In this document: positions 1-7,427 of the stretch, one piece after another
How the letters are laid out: each line of letters begins with the position of its first letter
How positions within the stretch are numbered: the first letter of the stretch is position 1
Source: CAVTZP01 sp964456815
GTDB taxonomy: Bacteria > Chloroflexota > Dehalococcoidia > Dehalococcoidales > BS750m-G39
Length of the DNA stretch: 18,389 nt
Assembly (NCBI GenBank): GCA_964456815.1
Contig: CAYWCO010000013.1
Coordinates: 1-18,389, forward strand
Direction: 5' to 3'
Translations under genes and position numbers: made by a program
The notes under the pieces: generated by a model
What the model saw: the letters and a program-made list of their open reading frames with translations, nothing else
Told to the model about the DNA's origin: nothing
Database searches by the model: none

Positions 1-65
1 AGCTTAAAGTGGGGAGGGGTTAATAAATATAGTACTAAAGAACCCTCAATTTGAGCCTAAAGGTC

Positions 66-96
66 TTGACAAATGGGGGTATGTGTGATGTAAAAT
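66..96 (+). promoter_or_regulatory. Promoter of the mraZ-ftsZ operon
   Basis: A perfect -35 TTGACA lies at 66-71. The best -10 is TAAAAT at 91-96 (5 of 6 matches, 19-bp spacer), with TGTAAA at 89-94 (17-bp spacer) as an alternative. It is the only convincing promoter before the tightly packed division genes, so it probably serves all of them. The MraZ boxes begin at its -10, so a bound repressor would block RNA polymerase. Confidence 0.7.
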
Positions 97-130
97 GGTA
101 AAAAGTGGTGGATTGTGGTAAAATAGGGCA
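96..130 (+). promoter_or_regulatory. MraZ-binding repeats (phased TGG boxes)
   Basis: TGGTA (96-100), TGGTG (106-110), TGGTA (116-120) and a weaker GGGCA (126-130) start exactly every 10 bp, so all face the same side of the helix. Known MraZ operators are short TGGGN or AAAGTGG-like repeats separated by 5 nt, and this array fits that layout, including an AAAGTGG at 102-108. It lies just before mraZ, as expected for autorepression. The direct 10-bp periodicity is visible; binding by MraZ is inferred from the family. Confidence 0.75.
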
Positions 131-144
131 GAAAAGGACTAACT

Positions 145-573
145 ATGTTCTTTGGCGAGTTTGAATACAGGCTCGATGAGAAGGGGAGGCTGCCCATCCC
201 CCCTAAGTTCAGACCAGAACTGAGGGAGGGGGTGATGCTAGCAACGGGGGTGGAGAAGTGCATAACTGTCTACCCCGTATCTGAGTGGAAAAAGCTGGCT
301 GAGACCCTGACCAGCAGCCCACTGACACCAGGCAAGTTGAGACGGCTGAAGCGGGCGCTTTTCGCCACCGCCTTCAGCCTCAGGATGGATGGGCAGGGAA
401 GAATAGCCCTGCCCGTTTCACTACGCCTGCATGCCGAGATTGCAGATGATGTAGTTATAGTTGGCGCCAATAACTATCTTGAAATATGGGACAAGTTGCG
501 CTGGGGAGAGGAGAAGGTTACCAGCCAGGAACAAGCCTGGCAGATTGTAGAAAGCCTAGAGAGGCATCAATGA
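145..573 (+). CDS. mraZ: Transcriptional regulator MraZ
   Basis: MraZ is a ring-forming DNA-binding protein that represses the division (dcw) operon, including its own gene. The 142-residue length is normal. It contains two tandem SpoVT/AbrB-type halves, each with the family signature: DEKGR near residues 11-15 and DGQGR near residues 81-85. The start MFFGEF is typical, and an AAAAGGA ribosome site lies 6-7 nt upstream. It is the first gene of the cluster, directly behind the phased TGG boxes, and its stop overlaps the rsmH start (ATGA at 570-573), so translation of the two is probably coupled. Confidence 0.97.
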   Translation: MFFGEFEYRLDEKGRLPIPPKFRPELREGVMLATGVEKCITVYPVSEWKKLAETLTSSPLTPGKLRRLKRALFATAFSLRMDGQGRIALPVSLRLHAEIADDVVIVGANNYLEIWDKLRWGEEKVTSQEQAWQIVESLERHQ

Positions 574-1484
574 ATCTAACCATGTCAACCCCGACTCATA
601 TCCCGGTGTTGCTTGAGGAGACCATTGAGGCGCTGGCGGTAAGGTCAGGCGGTCGCTATATTGACTGCACTGTCGGGGCTGGGGGGCATGCTCTTGCCAT
701 TCTAGAGTGCAGCGCACCCGGAGGGCAGCTACTGGGCATTGATGCCGACGCCGAGGCTATCGCCGCCGCCAGGGCAAGGCTTGAAGCCTACAAGGGCTCA
801 ATCCTCTTAATTAACGATAACTTTATTAATCTAAGGGCAATTGCCACTGAATACGACTTATTGCCGGTGCACGGCATTCTGTTTGACCTCGGGCTCTCCT
901 CACTTCAGCTTAAGGGCAGTGGTCGTGGTTTCAGCTTTCAGGGTGATGAGCCTCTGGATATGCGCCTAAGCCCGGACCAGGAGGTTACCGCCGCCGACAT
1001 TGTCAACACCTCCCCCGAGGCGGAACTGGCACAGCTGCTAAGAACGCTTGGCGAGGAGCGCTACAGCCGCAGGATAGCCCGTTATATTGTGCAGGAGCGC
1101 CCCATAAAAACCACCCTTGAGCTGGTGGGGGCTATAGAGCGGGCTGTCGGCAGCCGAAGGGGTAGAATTCACCCCGCCACCAGAACCTTTCAGGCACTGC
1201 GAATCGCGGTTAACCATGAGCTTGAGCACCTAGAGTCAGCCCTGGAGCAGGCAACCAGTCTCCTTGGGCTTGGTGGCAGACTGGTTGTTATCAGCTATCA
1301 CTCCCTGGAGGACCGCATAGTGAAGCGTTTTATGCAGCAGGAGGCGAAGAAGGCCTGCCTGAGGCTGGTCCATAAAAAGGTCATCACTCCATCCCTGGCC
1401 GAGGTTCACTTTAATCCCCGCAGCCGCAGTGCCAAATTGAGAGCGGCTGAGCGCATTACTATAACCGAGGGAGGTGGGTTGTGA
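570..1484 (+). CDS. rsmH: 16S rRNA (cytosine(1402)-N4)-methyltransferase RsmH (MraW)
   Basis: RsmH methylates N4 of C1402 in 16S rRNA at the ribosomal P site, using S-adenosylmethionine. The protein (304 residues from this start) opens with the family-typical HIPVLLEE. It carries the SAM-binding loop GAGGHA near residues 37-42, followed by GIDADAEA, and further on the conserved FDLGLSSLQL and SYHSLEDRIVKRF segments. The reading frame is open back to 486, but the ATG at 570 is chosen because it forms the ATGA overlap with mraZ, has GAGAGG 5 nt upstream and gives the usual length. ATG 582 is a possible alternative. Confidence 0.96.
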   Translation: MNLTMSTPTHIPVLLEETIEALAVRSGGRYIDCTVGAGGHALAILECSAPGGQLLGIDADAEAIAAARARLEAYKGSILLINDNFINLRAIATEYDLLPVHGILFDLGLSSLQLKGSGRGFSFQGDEPLDMRLSPDQEVTAADIVNTSPEAELAQLLRTLGEERYSRRIARYIVQERPIKTTLELVGAIERAVGSRRGRIHPATRTFQALRIAVNHELEHLESALEQATSLLGLGGRLVVISYHSLEDRIVKRFMQQEAKKACLRLVHKKVITPSLAEVHFNPRSRSAKLRAAERITITEGGGL

Positions 1485-1714
1485 CCAAACAGTCTATTGA
1501 GTACCAAAAGGTAATGACCGAGATAGTGTATGTAAACCTGCCCGGCCCGGATGAACCTGACCCGGGAATGAGTGGGGGGGAGCTGCTGCACGGTTTCCTT
1601 GCCGAGCTACACCGCTCGCCGAGCGATGAGGTAAAGGCTCAATTGGGCGACCTGTGCAATAAATGGAACATACGCTTTAGAGAAGCAGCCGCCACTCACC
1701 CCTCATCACGGTAA
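1481..1714 (+). CDS. Small conserved-position protein of unknown function
   Basis: This 77-residue protein starts at a GTG overlapping the rsmH stop (GTGA at 1481-1484), with a strong GGAGGT at 1470-1475, so expression is well supported. In most bacteria this slot holds ftsL, but this product has no hydrophobic stretch long enough for a membrane segment and no heptad leucine zipper, so it is not a normal FtsL. It is acidic in the first half, with a proline-rich PGPDEPDPG segment, then a helical region containing LLHGFLAELHRSPSDEVKAQ. I do not recognise a domain. Its position suggests a link to division or ribosome maturation, but that is only context. Confidence 0.8.
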   Translation: MTKQSIEYQKVMTEIVYVNLPGPDEPDPGMSGGELLHGFLAELHRSPSDEVKAQLGDLCNKWNIRFREAAATHPSSR

Positions 1715-1790
1715 AAGATAGGGAGGTTTAAATATGTGAGGATTTACGCTACTCGGTGAGTTTAGAAACTAGCCAGTAAGGAGGAGGTAG

Positions 1791-3011
1791 ATGAGCAAAA
1801 GAGGTGCCTTAGCCGCTATTGATGTTGGAACCACCAAGGTATGCACCGTGGTGGCAACCACTGAGGAGGATAGTATCCGCGTTATCGGGGTGGGTATCAC
1901 CCCCACCTCAGGGCTGCACAAGGGGCTGGTGGTCAATATCAACGACGCCAGGGAATCAATCAGGCAATCGGTAAAGGAAGCAGAGCGTACCTGCGGTTAT
2001 AAAGTGGAATCAGCCTACATCGGCGTAACCGGCAGGCATGTCAGCTCGCTGAATAGCCGGGCAGTGGTCGCCATTACCCGCGGTGACCGGATGGTGCGCT
2101 CTGAGGACCTGAAGCGAGTCCTAACCTCCGCCCGAGGTGTTAAACTCTCCGGCGATAGAAAGCTGCTCCACGTTATCCCCCGTGGCTATACCGTTGACGG
2201 TCAAACAGGAGTCAAGAACCCGGTGGGGATGCACGGCTTCAGACTTGATGTGGAGACACATATCATTACCGCCGCCGTTACCTCGGTCCAGAACCTGATA
2301 AAGTGCGTCCGCGGTATCGGCATAGATATTGAGGAACTCGTCCTTGAACCATTAGCCAGCGCCGAGGCGGTACTGAGCGCGGACGAGAGGCAGGTGGGGG
2401 TACTGCTGGCTGATATCGGGGGCGGTACCACCGATATTGCTATCTTCAGAGAGGGGAGCATCTGGCATACCGCCGTCCTGCCGGTAGCTGGCTATCAAAT
2501 CACCAGGGATATTGCTATCGGGCTGGGGCTGCCGTTTGAGGTCGCCGAGGAGATGAAGAAAAAGTACGGCAGTGTCGCCCCCATTCATGAAACAAAGGCA
2601 AAGGCTGGTATAAACGGCGATAACCTGCTTACCAATGGACACGGCGTCTCTCACCGAGACCTGTGCGATATTATACGGGCAAGGGTGGAGGAGCTGCTGA
2701 GGCTTGTCGTGCTTGAGATGCCAAGCTCTGAATATGAAAAGCTGGTCCCCGATGGCATCGTCCTCACCGGCGGCAGTTCTAACCTCGCCGGCATAGAAGC
2801 ACTGGGGCGTAATACACTGCAGCTCCCGGTAAGGGTAGGCGTGCCCAGCAACATACACGGCATCGCTGACACCCTTCATGACCCGGCGTACGCCACCGGC
2901 GTTGGACTCTTGCTCTGGGGAGCAAAGCATAAGGGAAAGCAAAGCTGGCAGCCACACGGCTCAGGCTTATGGCGTTTTGTTTCCCGACTTTTGAGCCTGT
3001 TTGGCGCATGA
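1791..3011 (+). CDS. ftsA: Cell division protein FtsA
   Basis: FtsA is the actin-like ATPase that tethers FtsZ filaments to the inner face of the membrane. The 406-residue length is normal. Actin-fold motifs are in order: phosphate-1 AAIDVGTTK (residues 8-16), phosphate-2 DIGGGTTDIA (near 207) and adenosine motif LTGGSSNLAG (near 325). The C-terminus WRFVSRLLSLFGA is an amphipathic helix like the known FtsA membrane-targeting sequence. A very strong AAGGAGGAGG precedes the ATG. With no peptidoglycan synthesis genes nearby, FtsA here probably acts mainly as membrane anchor for the Z-ring. Confidence 0.97.
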   Translation: MSKRGALAAIDVGTTKVCTVVATTEEDSIRVIGVGITPTSGLHKGLVVNINDARESIRQSVKEAERTCGYKVESAYIGVTGRHVSSLNSRAVVAITRGDRMVRSEDLKRVLTSARGVKLSGDRKLLHVIPRGYTVDGQTGVKNPVGMHGFRLDVETHIITAAVTSVQNLIKCVRGIGIDIEELVLEPLASAEAVLSADERQVGVLLADIGGGTTDIAIFREGSIWHTAVLPVAGYQITRDIAIGLGLPFEVAEEMKKKYGSVAPIHETKAKAGINGDNLLTNGHGVSHRDLCDIIRARVEELLRLVVLEMPSSEYEKLVPDGIVLTGGSSNLAGIEALGRNTLQLPVRVGVPSNIHGIADTLHDPAYATGVGLLLWGAKHKGKQSWQPHGSGLWRFVSRLLSLFGA

Positions 3012-3044
3012 TTTCCAGTAAGCGGTAAAGAAAAGGAGGAGGAG

Positions 3045-4172
3045 ATGGCAAAAACAAGTTTCAGTACTAATCCGGCTAGGATCAAGGTTATCGGCCTGGG
3101 GGGTGGCGGCTGCAACGCCATAACCCGCATGGTCAGGGAGCAAATTAGGGGGGTGGAGTTCATCGGCGCCAACACCGATGCCCAGGCTCTGGCTATCACC
3201 GAAGCCCCGACCCGCATCCAGCTGGGAGAGAAGCTCACCAGGGGGCTGGGGGTAGGTGGTGACCATATCCTGGGTCAGAAGGCAGCCGAAGAAAGCCGTG
3301 ATGAGCTCAAGGAACTTATCGCCGAGGCGGATATGGTGTTTATCACCTGCGGTATGGGTGGTGGCACCGGCACCGGCTCAGCCTCAGTGATAGCTGAGAT
3401 AAGTAAGCAATCAGGGGCTCTCACCATCGCTGTCGTTACCAAGCCCTTCACCTTTGAAGGCGTCCATCGCAACGAGGTGGCAAATGACGGCATCTTCCGC
3501 CTCCTAGGCAAGGTTGATACCCTCATCATCATCCCCAACGACCGCTTGCTTGACCTCTGTGATGAGACGACGGGGGTGGATAATGCCTTTAAGCTGGCTG
3601 ATGATGTGCTGCGCCACGGGGTTCAGGCTATTGCCGAGGTTATCACCGTCCCCGGACTGATTAACCTTGACTTCGCCGACGTTAAGACGGTGATGAAGGA
3701 CGCCGGCCCGGCCTGGATGTCCATAGGCATCGGTGCCGGTAAGAACCGGGCTGTTGACGCAGCCAAGGAAGCCCTGGACAGCCCGCTGCTGGATATTTCC
3801 GTTGGCGGGGCAAAGGGCGTCCTATTTAATGTTGCCGGCGGTCCCGGGCTTACCCTGTTTGAGGTCAACGAAGCGGCTGAGGCAATAAGGGAAGCGGTAG
3901 ACCCTGGAGCTAATATCATCTTCGGCGTGGTTCATGACCCCAGTATGAAGGAGGAGGTAAGGCTTACCCTAATCGCCACCGGTTTCGCCTCCAAGCTGGG
4001 CTTGGCCGGCGTCAGCCGGGAAGACGAGTTCACCCAGCTGCTCAAGGGCTTGAAGAGCGAGGAGGAGCTGGATGTTCCCGCCTTTCTGCGCCGCCCGCTG
4101 TTCAGCCACCGCCGCCAGCCAATACCCGAAACAACTAAAAAGCTGGTTGAGACCCCACCCGGAGTACTCTAG
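3045..4172 (+). CDS. ftsZ: Cell division protein FtsZ
   Basis: FtsZ is the tubulin-like GTPase that polymerises into the division ring. Recognisable parts are the N-terminal nucleotide loop GLGGGGCNA, the tubulin signature GGGTGTGSA (near residues 105-113) and the T7 loop NLDFADVKTVM (near 207-217), which completes the GTPase site of the next subunit. The conserved C-terminal peptide that binds FtsA is present as LDVPAFLRR (near 342-350). It is not terminal: 25 more residues follow, rich in proline and basic residues. AGGAGGAGG lies just before the ATG. The gene closes the operon and is followed by a terminator. Confidence 0.98.
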   Translation: MAKTSFSTNPARIKVIGLGGGGCNAITRMVREQIRGVEFIGANTDAQALAITEAPTRIQLGEKLTRGLGVGGDHILGQKAAEESRDELKELIAEADMVFITCGMGGGTGTGSASVIAEISKQSGALTIAVVTKPFTFEGVHRNEVANDGIFRLLGKVDTLIIIPNDRLLDLCDETTGVDNAFKLADDVLRHGVQAIAEVITVPGLINLDFADVKTVMKDAGPAWMSIGIGAGKNRAVDAAKEALDSPLLDISVGGAKGVLFNVAGGPGLTLFEVNEAAEAIREAVDPGANIIFGVVHDPSMKEEVRLTLIATGFASKLGLAGVSREDEFTQLLKGLKSEEELDVPAFLRRPLFSHRRQPIPETTKKLVETPPGVL

Positions 4173-4206
4173 TGGTAAAACCCACTAGAAAATTATAGAC
4201 CAGACT

Positions 4207-4254
4207 GAAGGCTATAGGAGGTTTTATCCTACAGCCTTCTTCTTTTCCCCTTTT
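4207..4254 (+). terminator. Intrinsic terminator after ftsZ
   Basis: A 13-bp stem (4207-4219 pairing with 4227-4239, one A-C mismatch) with a 7-nt loop is followed by a T-rich run TTCTTTTCCCCTTTT. It begins 34 nt after the ftsZ stop and separates the division operon from the island. Confidence 0.85.
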
Positions 4255-4265
4255 GGCTAAATAAC

Positions 4266-4277
4266 CCCTTGACAAAT
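4266..4277 (+). repeat. Left 12-bp direct repeat flanking the island
   Basis: CCCTTGACAAAT is identical to 12141-12152, and the match stops exactly at 12 bp on both sides. It is read here as the left copy of a target-site duplication made when the island inserted. A shorter match (CTTGACAAAT) also occurs at 65-74 in the mraZ promoter, so a coincidental -35-like motif cannot be fully excluded. Confidence 0.55.
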
Positions 4278-4281
4278 GGGT

Positions 4282-4334
4282 TTGCCCCATAAGTGCCTCT
4301 TGCCCTAAAAGTCATTGAGTTGCCCCAAAAGTCA
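4282..4334 (+). repeat. Three subterminal TTGCCCCAAAAGTC-type repeats, left end
   Basis: Copies start at 4282 (TTGCCCCATAAGTGC), 4300 (TTGCCCTAAAAGTCA) and 4320 (TTGCCCCAAAAGTCA), with periods of 18 and 20 bp. The same motif occurs three times at the other end of the island. Clustered subterminal repeats are typical of transposase binding sites, which is the proposed role. Confidence 0.6.
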
Positions 4335-4388
4335 GGGGATACTGTAAACATGTTCTACTATCTTTTGTCTGAGGTGTTCTATTCCCCC

Positions 4389-4949
4389 CTACCGGAGCCC
4401 AAACAATGTAGGCCAGCAAAAACCTACAACGTGAACAAGAATGAATACCACCCAAGCTGTTCCTAGGATTATTGTAAGTAACCGAAGTGACCACCGTATC
4501 GTAAAATGACTAAATCGTTTTTTATGTTGGCTTTCCCAAAATTTTTTGAATCGATTATAAGCATCAGGATTCTTTTCCTTGAACTCTTGTTTATATAAAT
4601 CTACCATCTTCTTTGCTTCCCGGGACTCGAAAAGTCTGGCATACCTATTCAGTCTGAGCCCAAGTTCATCTTCTATTTCTCGTGCTCTATAGCTAAAAAT
4701 CCCTTGGAAATAAATCCATCGGTGGAAAATGAGCCACCATACAATAAGCACAAGAATGGAGAACACACCGCTGACAACCGCAAAGACTAAGTCAGCCCTT
4801 GAGATGGGTGGACTCCAGCCAAGTAGCGAAATACCACCTACCGAGAGTATAAGAATAATGCCTGCCCCCTGCCAAAGTCGGGCATCAATACTTTCAATCC
4901 GGTTCATAATGGCTTCCCATTCCCGAAGCCATTTCTCATCTACCGCCAT
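4389..4949 (-). CDS. Three-pass membrane protein of unknown function
   Basis: This 186-residue protein has hydrophobic segments near residues 28-45, 54-75 and 156-177. Between the second and third lies a charged, mostly helical region of about 80 residues (EIEDELGLRLNRYARLFES and onward), and the N-terminal 27 residues are polar. The start has AAAGGA about 8 nt upstream. I do not recognise the family. It is the leftmost island gene, divergent from the SNF2 helicase with a 242-bp gap. Membrane proteins occur in several defence loci as effectors, but nothing here proves that role. Confidence 0.8.
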   Translation of the reverse strand: MAVDEKWLREWEAIMNRIESIDARLWQGAGIILILSVGGISLLGWSPPISRADLVFAVVSGVFSILVLIVWWLIFHRWIYFQGIFSYRAREIEDELGLRLNRYARLFESREAKKMVDLYKQEFKEKNPDAYNRFKKFWESQHKKRFSHFTIRWSLRLLTIILGTAWVVFILVHVVGFCWPTLFGLR

Positions 4950-4964
4950 TGAACAATCCTTTTC

Positions 4965-4977
4965 TACACTCAGTGTA
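4965..4977. promoter_or_regulatory. Perfect 13-bp palindrome before the membrane protein gene
   Basis: TACACTCAGTGTA is a perfect inverted repeat (6-bp arms, one central base) ending 16 bp from the ATG at 4949. It falls in the probable leader or downstream promoter region of that gene and looks like an operator for a small dimeric repressor. No regulator is assigned. Confidence 0.4.
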
Positions 4978-5020
4978 AAGCCGGAGCACCTAAGGTCAAA
5001 TGTTGCGCTGCTACGTGTAT

Positions 5021-5049
5021 ATTATACAACAGTGCCCAGCTAAACTGAA
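5021..5049 (-). promoter_or_regulatory. Promoter of the membrane protein gene
   Basis: Read on the - strand, a perfect -10 TATAAT (5021-5026) has a weak -35 TTCAGT (5044-5049) with a 17-bp spacer, giving a leader of about 65 nt to the ATG at 4949. Confidence 0.5.
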
Positions 5050-5132
5050 GGGGCATAAGGCTACATGGTTCAGCACTATTGGCTTCCTCTTCAGCATAAT
5101 CTAGACTTTACTCAGACCATACACTGGCGTTA

Positions 5133-5162
5133 TTGACATAGGTATTGATAGAGGGTTAACAT
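5133..5162 (+). promoter_or_regulatory. Promoter of the SNF2-ParB-nuclease genes
   Basis: A perfect -35 TTGACA (5133-5138) is followed, after an 18-bp spacer, by TAACAT (5157-5162, 4 of 6 matches to TATAAT). Transcription would begin near 5169, about 23 nt before the helicase ATG. Confidence 0.55.
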
Positions 5163-5191
5163 CTATTGGGATTGTCCATGATAGGTACGGC

Positions 5192-6559
5192 ATGAGTAGT
5201 TCATCATATGTTTCCCTTGAAAAGGAGTTAAACCTGCCCAAGCCCCTCCGTCCCTATCAATGGCAGGGTGTTAATTTCCTGCTAAACCAAGGCTCCGGGC
5301 TAGTGGCTGACGAAATGGGGCTTGGCAAGACAGTCCAGGTAGTGGTGGCACTCTCCTTACTCCTTCCAAGCTGTGAGCGTGGTAGGGTGCTTGTAGTGGT
5401 TCCAGCATCCCTTCGCTTGAATTGGGAACGGGAACTTTCTAGCTGGGCATCTAATCTTAGTGTCCGTAGGCTGCAGGGTGATGCAAAAGATCGGTTTGCG
5501 CTGTACCAGCTACCCGTCAATGTGCTGATTGGCTCCTATGAGCAAATCCGGGACGATGCCATTGTGTTGAGCTCAGAAGTGCGCTTCGATGTGGTTATTC
5601 TAGACGAGGCCCAGAGGATTAAGAATGTTGATTCAGGCACTGCGTTGGCTTGCCGCATCCTGCAGCGGGATCGTTCTTGGGCTCTTACAGGAACCCCAAT
5701 CGAAAATGTGGTAGAGGACCTAGTATCGATTTACCGATTCGTCCACCCCACGCTACTTAATTTGGCTATGTCCAGACCCGAGATGCATGAACGTATGAAG
5801 CCTTTCTTCATCCGCCGACGGAAATGCGAGGTGCTACCCGAGCTACCACCGATTATAGTTCAGGATATGCCTCTGGAATTAACAGTACAGCAGAGGGAAG
5901 CCTATGATCAGATTTGGATGAGTCGTCATAAACAGGCATCAGCAGACACCCAGGGTGTTTCTAAGACTGCGCTCTTCGCACTCCTCACAAAACTGAAGCA
6001 GCTTTGTAACTTTGACCCGGAAAGCGGTGAGTCAGCGAAGTTGGAAGCGCTAAAACTCATCGCCGAGGGACTATCCTCGCCAGAAGACAAGCTCATCGTA
6101 TTCTCTCAGTATGTAGAGACATTGCAGTGGATATCTAGTCGCCTTGACACCCAAGTGCCGCACGAGGTATTCCACGGTGGATTGCACGAGGATGCCAAGG
6201 AAGCAGTCCTCAAGAGGTTTAAGCAAGAAACCGGACCCCGGATTTTGCTCATGTCACTCAAGGCGGGTGGTGTCGGGCTCAATTTTCAAGAAGCCAGCTC
6301 GGTAGTTCTGTTTGATCGTTGGTGGAACCCAGCCGTCGAAGAACAAGCTATGCAAAGGGCCCACCGTTTCGGTCGTGAAAAAGTTCTGCATGTGCTGCGC
6401 TTTCTCATTGTGGATTCTGTCGAGGAGCGAATCATAAAAGTTTTAGACGAAAAACGAAGATTGTTCGAGCAATACGTGGAGGGTGCAGAAAGTGCCTCAA
6501 TACCAGTCCCTCCTCGTGACGTGCTCATGCAAATTTTGGAGCTGACCAAATCGGAATGA
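5192..6559 (+). CDS. SNF2-family DNA-dependent ATPase (helicase-like)
   Basis: This is a compact 455-residue SWI2/SNF2 motor, the class that translocates on double-stranded DNA and remodels bound proteins rather than unwinding. Motif I DEMGLGKT is at residues 40-47, motif II DEAQ at 138-141 and motif III SWALTGTPIEN shortly after. The second RecA lobe has LLMSLKAGGVGLNFQEAS, and motif VI QRAHRFGR is at 388-395. The protein is almost only the motor, with no fused nuclease or recognition domain, so targeting is probably supplied by partners. ATG 5192 is the first usable start: the frame is open from 5105 but has no start codon there. ParB follows 44 bp later. Confidence 0.93.
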   Translation: MSSSSYVSLEKELNLPKPLRPYQWQGVNFLLNQGSGLVADEMGLGKTVQVVVALSLLLPSCERGRVLVVVPASLRLNWERELSSWASNLSVRRLQGDAKDRFALYQLPVNVLIGSYEQIRDDAIVLSSEVRFDVVILDEAQRIKNVDSGTALACRILQRDRSWALTGTPIENVVEDLVSIYRFVHPTLLNLAMSRPEMHERMKPFFIRRRKCEVLPELPPIIVQDMPLELTVQQREAYDQIWMSRHKQASADTQGVSKTALFALLTKLKQLCNFDPESGESAKLEALKLIAEGLSSPEDKLIVFSQYVETLQWISSRLDTQVPHEVFHGGLHEDAKEAVLKRFKQETGPRILLMSLKAGGVGLNFQEASSVVLFDRWWNPAVEEQAMQRAHRFGREKVLHVLRFLIVDSVEERIIKVLDEKRRLFEQYVEGAESASIPVPPRDVLMQILELTKSE

Positions 6560-6603
6560 GACGCCTACGAAGCTTACGAAACTAAATTATAGGAGGCAAA
6601 CTA

Positions 6604-7425
6604 ATGGCAAAGATTATTGATATAAAGCGGATTCCAGTTGGGGACTTGGAGCTTGGCAAAGGACAATCACGCACACGGGATGTAGGAAAGGGGCTTGATG
6701 AGCTGGAAGACAGCATTAGGAAGGTTGGTCAGCTAGAGCCCATCGTCGTCTGTCCCGGAAGTAAACCTGGTAAGCATGAGATTCTGACTGGTCAGCGCCG
6801 TTTTTTGGCATGTAAAGCGGTTGGTGTCCCGACGATATGGGCTGCTGTCATGGACAAGCGTGTAGATGAGACGACGGCAAAGATCATATCAGCCACTGAG
6901 AACCTCGTGAGGCGAGGCCTTCACAGAAGGGACGCCATTGATGTCTGTACTTACCTCTACAAGAAGTACGGCAGTATACAAGCCGTAGTTGAGGAGACAG
7001 GATTACCCTATCCAAAAGTCAGTGATTACGTAAAGTATGACCGCTTAATACCAGAACTGAAAGACCTCGTTGACAAAGGTGAAGTAGACCTAAAGGTTGC
7101 GCTTCGTGCACAGGATGCTGCTTCAGTTAGTGGTAGAACCGTAGTGTCGCAGGCAGTGTACCTGGCAAAAGAAATGCAGGGCATGAGTGGTGTCCAGCAA
7201 GCTAAAGTAGCCGAAGAGATGCAGAAGGAACCAGAAAAAGGTGTCCCGGATGTAATAGAGGCAGTGAAAACCGGCTCTCAGATTTTCCAGATTTTAGTGA
7301 CTCTAGGTCCAGTGGAGCTTCAGAATCTCCAGACTTATGCTAAAGAAGAGGGCACAACACAAGATGATGCCGCAGCATCCCTCATCAGAGAGGGTCTTGT
7401 ACACCATGGCTATCTAGAGGAATAG
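6604..7425 (+). CDS. ParB-like DNA-binding protein (ParB/Spo0J/KorB-like)
   Basis: The 273-residue protein has a ParB N-terminal domain (about residues 5-105) including ILTGQRRFLA, with the GQRR motif at 63-66, and ATENLVRR near 97-104. A ParB-type HTH follows (about 106-175, SIQAVVEETGLPYPKVSDY). The C-terminal 40 residues resemble a ribbon-helix-helix unit ending in SLIREGLVHHGYL. In canonical ParB the first domain binds CTP to form a DNA clamp; related proteins use it as a nuclease or ATPase. No ParA gene lies nearby, so chromosome partitioning is unlikely. AGGAGG stands 7-8 nt before the ATG. Its stop is 2 bp from the next start, indicating a tight operon with the nuclease gene. Confidence 0.88.
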   Translation: MAKIIDIKRIPVGDLELGKGQSRTRDVGKGLDELEDSIRKVGQLEPIVVCPGSKPGKHEILTGQRRFLACKAVGVPTIWAAVMDKRVDETTAKIISATENLVRRGLHRRDAIDVCTYLYKKYGSIQAVVEETGLPYPKVSDYVKYDRLIPELKDLVDKGEVDLKVALRAQDAASVSGRTVVSQAVYLAKEMQGMSGVQQAKVAEEMQKEPEKGVPDVIEAVKTGSQIFQILVTLGPVELQNLQTYAKEEGTTQDDAAASLIREGLVHHGYLEE

Positions 7426-7427
7426 AG

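Noticed and set aside
486..569. N-terminal extension of RsmH
   Set aside because: It would overlap mraZ by nearly 90 bp and precede the family's conserved start; the ATGA-coupled ATG at 570 is better.
1481..1714. FtsL
   Set aside because: Right position but no membrane-spanning segment or leucine zipper.
2352..2957. 201-codon open frame on the - strand
   Set aside because: Antisense shadow of ftsA with no ribosome site or domain.
5105..5191. In-frame extension upstream of the SNF2 ATG
   Set aside because: The frame is open but holds no ATG, GTG or TTG, and the promoter lies within it.
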